In this document: one piece after another, positions 33,544-36,320 of the stretch | Position numbering within the stretch: position 1 is the first letter of the stretch | Layout of the letters: each line of letters begins with the position of its first letter | Assembly: GCA_009781005.1 (NCBI GenBank) | Contig: WQYX01000040.1 | Location: 1 to 36,320 of the forward strand | Direction of reading: 5' to 3' | Source: Polyangiaceae bacterium | GTDB taxonomy: Bacteria; Myxococcota_A; Polyangia; Polyangiales; Polyangiaceae | Length of the DNA: 36,320 nt | Translations under genes and position numbers: made by a program | Notes under the pieces: model-generated | Told to the model about the DNA's origin: nothing | Seen by the model: the letters and a program-made list of their open reading frames with translations, nothing else | Databases searched by the model: none

Positions 33544-35268
33544 TTACCCATTATCGTTGGCGACCGGCATGAGGAACGGACTCGGGCTCTCCGCAGAACC
33601 GTCACTTCCGTCACTTCCGTCAGGAAGAGGTAAGGCGGCTTGTGAATCACCGGCAGACATGCTGGTCGTGTTCGACGACGACGTCTCCGTACGCGCCGAA
33701 GTCATCCACGGCTTGACTTCGGGTTCGGGTGCAACCCAGCCAATGCGCTCCAACCGGCTACTGAGTATAGCGGGGTCGACGTAATAGTAAGCGCCGTTGC
33801 TATCCCGGCCGGAGCGCTTGAATCCCAATCGTCGGATGAATTGACGACCGACCCACTCTGGGGAGACTTTCTGCCGAGTCATGGCAAAAACCTCGTCTGC
33901 AACAGCACCAGGTCGGATTTTGCGGTCGGACTCGTCCGATGACGTGGCTCGGTACCAGAGAGCATCCGCTACGGCCGTGGTGAGGGGATCGAGCTCGCCG
34001 CGTTCCCTTGTGTCCTCGATGGCGAGCGGCGTGAGCTCGTTCACGAGTTCAGTCCCACTCGTTGCGTCGATGACGGTCGCGATGGCAAACAGTGGCCGCC
34101 AAAGTTCCGCACTTCGGTTGATGAGCTCAGACGGGAGTTTCACGTGCTCGTAGGCGTGACGGATATCGTTTGCATACGTGAGAGCCGTCTCGTAGAGCGC
34201 ATCGCGAATGACGGCGATTTCTTCGTCCCGCGGATCGATCGAGCGTCTGCCCTTCTCCGGATCGCTGGCGCGCACCATGACCACGCGAATGGCGCGGTCC
34301 GCCGTGACGTCGTTCAACCCCGCAATGCCTGCAAGCGCTTTGGGCGAGAAGGCGTCAAAGAATTCAATGCCGCCGTCTCGAGAAACCCTCGGCACGCGCC
34401 CACCGTGTTTATATCCATCGTTTAGGAGTGCACGAATACTGGCTGTATCGTCGGAATTGCTATGTAGAGTCTCCGTCTCATCGAGACAGAGCGTTGCGCG
34501 CGCAGCTGCAACAATACGGCAGAGAACAGCGGCTGTCGGACTTGGGGTACGAAATCCGTTGAATGCTGTGGCAGCTATAAGCTCGAGGAGGCGGCTCTTT
34601 CCTGAACCTTTTGCCCCTTCAATCGTAAGATACGGAAACACTCCGAAGATTGGATGCAAATATGTGCCAATAATCCAAAGTGCGACAACAGCCGCAAAAC
34701 CTGCTCGATCATCATGAGGAAACTCGACGTACTTGTCGACAAGCTCTTTCACGCGCAAATACGTCGTAATCAACACAGGTGGATTGGTGCTTGTGAGGAA
34801 GCCCAGGCGCGATTTGTCGGACCACTGACCAACAAAAAGTTGCGCTGCACCTTTGAGATTGGTCGGTTCAGGTGGACCGACGCGCAGCTCTCCGGACGCG
34901 GTCATCCCGAGCCATCTGATATCCGATCCACGCGTCGTCGGATGGGGACCGGCAACAGCAATCCAGAATTCGCCTTCACGAGTGCAACCAATCGCCGGAT
35001 GTGCATCGGGATCGTATGCATGCGGTGGTGCGACGGCTTCTACGAGCAACTTGTGCTTCTTCTTGATATCTTCAGAGACAATCCGATTGGAGACACCGAA
35101 CTTCTTGGCAATTCTAGGTACGTATCTCGCTGCGCTCGGAGCCGGAAGGTGTGTGAGATGGGTGGTAGTCTCATCGAACTTCTCTTGCCAAACAGCCGGT
35201 GTGACCTGGGTGAGGTCGAATGAAAGAACTTCTTCAATTGCCTGCGCTCTATTGATGTCCGTTTTCAT
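33544..35268 (-). CDS. DUF3631-like P-loop ATPase of plasmid/phage type
   Basis: 574 aa from the ATG at 35268, which has AAAGGAGA before it. An in-frame ATG at about 35361 would add a cysteine-containing leader (CMECGCPIVGY) and also has a GAGAGGAT site, so the start is open. Walker A EGAKGSGKS (217-225) and Walker B TLCLDETE (259-266) sit in a helicase-like core. They are followed by GGRVPRVSRDGGIEFFDAFSPKALAGIAGL and RAIRVVMVRA, features of DUF3631-type proteins found in plasmid and prophage replication regions. The C-terminus has a winged-helix-like part (VADEVFAMTRQKVSPEWVGRQFIRRLGFKR) and a disordered tail. It is probably a replicative helicase or primase-associated ATPase working with the HUH Rep upstream. 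Confidence 0.7.
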   Translation of the reverse strand: MKTDINRAQAIEEVLSFDLTQVTPAVWQEKFDETTTHLTHLPAPSAARYVPRIAKKFGVSNRIVSEDIKKKHKLLVEAVAPPHAYDPDAHPAIGCTREGEFWIAVAGPHPTTRGSDIRWLGMTASGELRVGPPEPTNLKGAAQLFVGQWSDKSRLGFLTSTNPPVLITTYLRVKELVDKYVEFPHDDRAGFAAVVALWIIGTYLHPIFGVFPYLTIEGAKGSGKSRLLELIAATAFNGFRTPSPTAAVLCRIVAAARATLCLDETETLHSNSDDTASIRALLNDGYKHGGRVPRVSRDGGIEFFDAFSPKALAGIAGLNDVTADRAIRVVMVRASDPEKGRRSIDPRDEEIAVIRDALYETALTYANDIRHAYEHVKLPSELINRSAELWRPLFAIATVIDATSGTELVNELTPLAIEDTRERGELDPLTTAVADALWYRATSSDESDRKIRPGAVADEVFAMTRQKVSPEWVGRQFIRRLGFKRSGRDSNGAYYYVDPAILSSRLERIGWVAPEPEVKPWMTSARTETSSSNTTSMSAGDSQAALPLPDGSDGSDGSAESPSPFLMPVANDNG

Positions 35269-35483
35269 AACAGTCTCCTTTCCTTTAGTTTCACAGTTCT
35301 CCTCCGGTGCATTGGTTGCATACCCAACAATGGGGCAACCACACTCCATACATTTTCTCATGTTCATATCCTCTCTATTGATTTTAGGGCATATCAATCC
35401 CATTGGACTCGGGAACAAGTCCGCACGAAGGTTCAGCACGGTGCGTGACGACTGAGGCGAAGCCCCGGTCGTCGTGCGCATCG

Positions 35484-35966
35484 CTATGGATCGAGATTAT
35501 ATGCCTTAGCGCGGGCACAGCCGCCCTTACGACGGCACCGATGGGTACGTGGACAGCCCAATTTCAGGCCCCAGCGTTCGCGCGTTTTTTTGGCTTCTTT
35601 CGCGATATACCAGGCTCCACCACCACTTGGATCGAACACGCGCACGCGGGATAGACCAAACGACCATAGATCGTCGCCCTGGTCGGTAGTCACGGGGCAC
35701 GTGTCCTCGAAGGAAACGAGCGCGTGAATATGTATGAGACCGCTCCCGTGGTTTTCGAGGGCATATGCCCCGAGCACATGCGACCTTGCATTGGCTGCCA
35801 GAGAGTCGAGCCACCGACAAAACAGTTCAGTGGCACGAGACTGTGTGACGGCAAATCGAAAGGTCAACGTGACATACCAATCCCATTTCGCGAAGTTGTG
35901 AAGGAACGCGCCCGTGGCCTTCCACCGCTGCCAGGGTAAGGTTCCTGTCGACGGGGGCGCGGTCAT
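35484..35966 (-). CDS. second HUH-type Rep protein
   Basis: About 160 aa from the ATG at 35966; the frame is open further upstream through transposase debris, so the start is uncertain. Motif I-like WYVTLTFR (30-37), HUH motif HIH (79-81, in LIHIHALV) and a candidate catalytic Y120 with K123 (AWYIAKE) are in the order of rolling-circle initiators. The C-terminus is Cys/Arg-rich (GCPRTHRCRRKGGC). It differs from the Rep of element 1, which has its cysteine cluster at the N-terminus. It lies upstream of the DUF3631-like ATPase on the same strand, forming a replicon-like set. An IS4-type remnant abuts its 5' side. Confidence 0.68.
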   Translation of the reverse strand: MTAPPSTGTLPWQRWKATGAFLHNFAKWDWYVTLTFRFAVTQSRATELFCRWLDSLAANARSHVLGAYALENHGSGLIHIHALVSFEDTCPVTTDQGDDLWSFGLSRVRVFDPSGGGAWYIAKEAKKTRERWGLKLGCPRTHRCRRKGGCARAKAYNLDP

Positions 35967-36049
35967 GCCAGCCACCGCCGTAGGTCGGCGCGTTCTGAGT
36001 GCGAGGGTTGCCGGTGTCGACGAGGAAGTTGGCGGAGAGGATGGGTGCG

Positions 36050-36320
36050 AATACGTGTTCGCACTGGAGGAGTTAGGCGGCAATGCGCACCTCCACTTCC
36101 AGGCAGAGGGCCGTAGCAGCGTCGAGAGGCTCTCGAGTTGGCGTTTCTCGAATGCGCAGCCCGTTTTCAATGCTTTGAACAATTCTTCGATGCGCCAACG
36201 CGCCCGAGAAAAGTCCACGACGCGTTCGATGTCTGCGCCGCTCAAAACAGGCTCTGTCGTATACAGCATCCAATCGACGGGCTCGGCACCCTCAGGAACA
36301 TCGAGCTCACGGACGTGCAC
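36050..36320 (-). pseudogene. IS4-family transposase fragment at window edge
   Basis: From the window edge leftward it reads TTEPVLSGADIERVVDFSRARWRIEELFKALKTGC and then AFEKRQLESL, the YREKW-type glutamate region of IS4-family DDE transposases. Near 36130 the frame shifts: TALCLEVEVRIAA in another frame continues the family pattern but meets an ochre stop before LLQCE. The gene therefore carries both a frameshift and a stop. Its N-terminal part lies outside the window. Confidence 0.75.

Overview
The window is GC-rich, protein-dense bacterial DNA dominated by mobile and defence-type genes. Nothing visible fixes the species. The gene style (a Sel1-repeat lipoprotein, a DUF4190-like membrane protein, many GTG starts, high GC) would fit a Myxococcota/deltaproteobacterial-type chromosome, but that is a weak inference. 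Only the left end looks like ordinary chromosome: two nitrate/nitrite transporter genes of the NarK1 and NarK2 types (194-2923, minus strand) and an initiator tRNA-fMet (3222-3295).

Element 1 (3253-15654, about 12.4 kb) is integrated in the 3' part of tRNA-fMet. A 45-bp direct repeat of the tRNA 3' end (3253-3297 and 15610-15654) marks its two ends. Just inside each end lies the same pair of TTGGGCCA direct repeats with an 11-bp period, which are probable integrase arm sites. Its genes run: tyrosine integrase, Xis-like HTH protein, unknown protein, HUH-type rolling-circle Rep, a divergent pair (RHH regulator and small helical protein), small serine resolvase, XRE regulator divergent from a five-bladed repeat protein, a PD-(D/E)XK-type protein, a NucS-like nuclease gene split by a 1318-bp IS3-family element with a 5-bp target duplication, a terminase-like small/large subunit pair, a diverged terminase C-terminal remnant, and a 267-aa unknown. 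No capsid, portal or tail gene is visible, so it resembles a plasmid-like or phage-satellite-like island that carries its own terminase genes.

Region 2 (15634-26220) starts with a large serine recombinase whose stop codon lies inside the right tRNA repeat. It then has a small partner gene with an internal repeat, debris (a TerL-like fragment and an IS110 fragment), an AbiEi/AbiEii-like toxin-antitoxin pair, a second copy of the RHH/helical-protein pair, a frameshifted Xis-like gene, and a three-gene operon (helical/TPR-like, HEPN-like RX4H, PD-(D/E)XK-like). It ends with a second, inverted copy of the whole terminase module. The two terminase modules (about 12268-14749 and 23730-26220) are roughly 96% identical in TerL by my count and keep all catalytic motifs and the upstream GTTGAC repeats.

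Region 3 (26649-36320) has a Sel1-repeat lipoprotein gene broken by one frameshift, a DUF4190-like membrane protein, a 61-aa zinc-ribbon/TM protein, an XRE regulator followed by a large nuclease-NTPase fusion (defence candidate), and, on the minus strand, a replicon-like set: a second HUH Rep, a DUF3631-like ATPase and a 128-aa protein. A degenerate IS4-family transposase runs off the right edge. The best candidates for undescribed biology are the duplicated stand-alone terminase module, the duplicated RHH/helical pair with GATATC-centred palindromes, and the helical/HEPN/nuclease operon.
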